From Candidatus Tepidiaquacellales bacterium UBA6667 (lineage in GTDB: Bacteria > Bacteroidota > Ignavibacteria > Tepidaquicellales > Tepidaquicellaceae): 7,088 nucleotides of DNA. The position numbers and the translations under genes were made by a program. The notes below the pieces were generated by a model. The model was given only the letters and a program-made list of their open reading frames with translations, had not been told where the DNA came from and ran no database searches. Positions 6,722 to 7,088 of the stretch are shown one piece after another (the stretch's first letter is position 1; each line of letters begins with the position of its first letter). Location of the stretch: positions 18,232 to 25,319 of the forward strand of contig DKKL01000040.1 of the NCBI GenBank assembly GCA_002455255.1. Reading direction: 5' to 3'.

Positions 6722-7088
6722 ATGAACTTCTTTAATAATGAATATGATTTCCAAAACAGACATATTGGTCCTGATAATAATGAAATCAATGAAATGCTTG
6801 AAGAGATTAACTGTGAATCAGTTGATCAGCTAATTAACGAAACTATTCCTGCCGGGATAAGAAATCAAAAACCTTTGAATTTATCTAAACCTTTAAGTGA
6901 AGATGAATTTCTAAAATCTATCAGAGATATTGCAGGAAAAAATAAAATCTTTAAATCATATATTGGTTTAGGTTACCATCCTACAATAACTCCTACTGTA
7001 ATTTTAAGAAATATCCTTTCTAATCCCGGCTGGTACACTCAATATACTCCATATCAAGCCGAAATTGCTCAGGGAAGACTTGAAGTCG
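6722..7088 (+). CDS. gcvP: Glycine dehydrogenase (decarboxylating), glycine-cleavage P-protein, N-terminal part
   Basis: The first 122 codons are present; the gene runs past the right edge (family length about 950 residues). The P-protein is the PLP enzyme (EC 1.4.4.2) that decarboxylates glycine and passes the aminomethyl group to the lipoyl arm of GcvH in the cytoplasm, feeding one-carbon units to tetrahydrofolate. Identification rests on the near-invariant N-terminal FQNRHIGP (residues 10-17) and on YIGLGYHPT, ILRNILSNPGWYTQYTPYQ and AEIAQGRLEV at the end of the visible part. The RHIGP start belongs to the full-length P-protein, not to the split GcvPA/GcvPB form, so one long polypeptide is expected. 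The PLP-binding lysine lies outside the window. The start is fixed by an in-frame TAA (6719-6721) touching the ATG. No other gcv gene is in the window, and the neighbouring transporter is divergent. Confidence 0.96.
   Translation, partial: MNFFNNEYDFQNRHIGPDNNEINEMLEEINCESVDQLINETIPAGIRNQKPLNLSKPLSEDEFLKSIRDIAGKNKIFKSYIGLGYHPTITPTVILRNILSNPGWYTQYTPYQAEIAQGRLEV

Overview
The window is AT-rich, dense and free of mobile elements. Its gene content points to the Ignavibacteria/Melioribacter branch or a close relative in the wider Bacteroidota/Chlorobi group. The support is two secreted proteins ending in a type IX secretion (T9SS) type A sorting domain with the QNYPNPFNP-type signature, no Shine-Dalgarno sequences before any start, and A/T-ending codon preference. 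The placement is inferred from protein style, not from a phylogenetic marker.

Layout, left to right. Positions 1-216 (minus) hold the first 72 codons of an exported protein with a signal peptide, probably a PD40/TolB-like beta-propeller protein, cut by the window edge. A 167-bp divergent intergenic region follows. Two co-directional paralogues come next (384-2549 and 2624-4771, plus). Each has a signal peptide, ten Asp-box (BNR/Ycf48-like) repeats at matching positions and a C-terminal T9SS sorting domain; they look like a tandem duplication. A perfect 28-bp palindrome followed by nine T residues sits in the 74-bp gap between them. A weaker hairpin at 4784-4808 separates the second paralogue from a convergent SulP-family anion transporter (4859-6511, minus; 12-14 membrane helices plus a STAS domain), which appears to start with TTG. 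A 210-bp very AT-rich divergent region leads to the first 122 codons of gcvP, the glycine-cleavage P-protein (6722 onward, plus), cut by the right edge.

The left part is an export/cell-surface module: two large secreted propeller proteins and possibly a third. The right part is ordinary metabolism and transport with no visible functional link to it. I see no defence system, CRISPR array, tRNA, rRNA, insertion sequence or phage gene. The points most worth a second look are the paired propeller proteins, the strong terminator-like palindrome that leaves little room for a promoter before the second copy, a 33-nt block identical in both copies, and the TTG start of the transporter.
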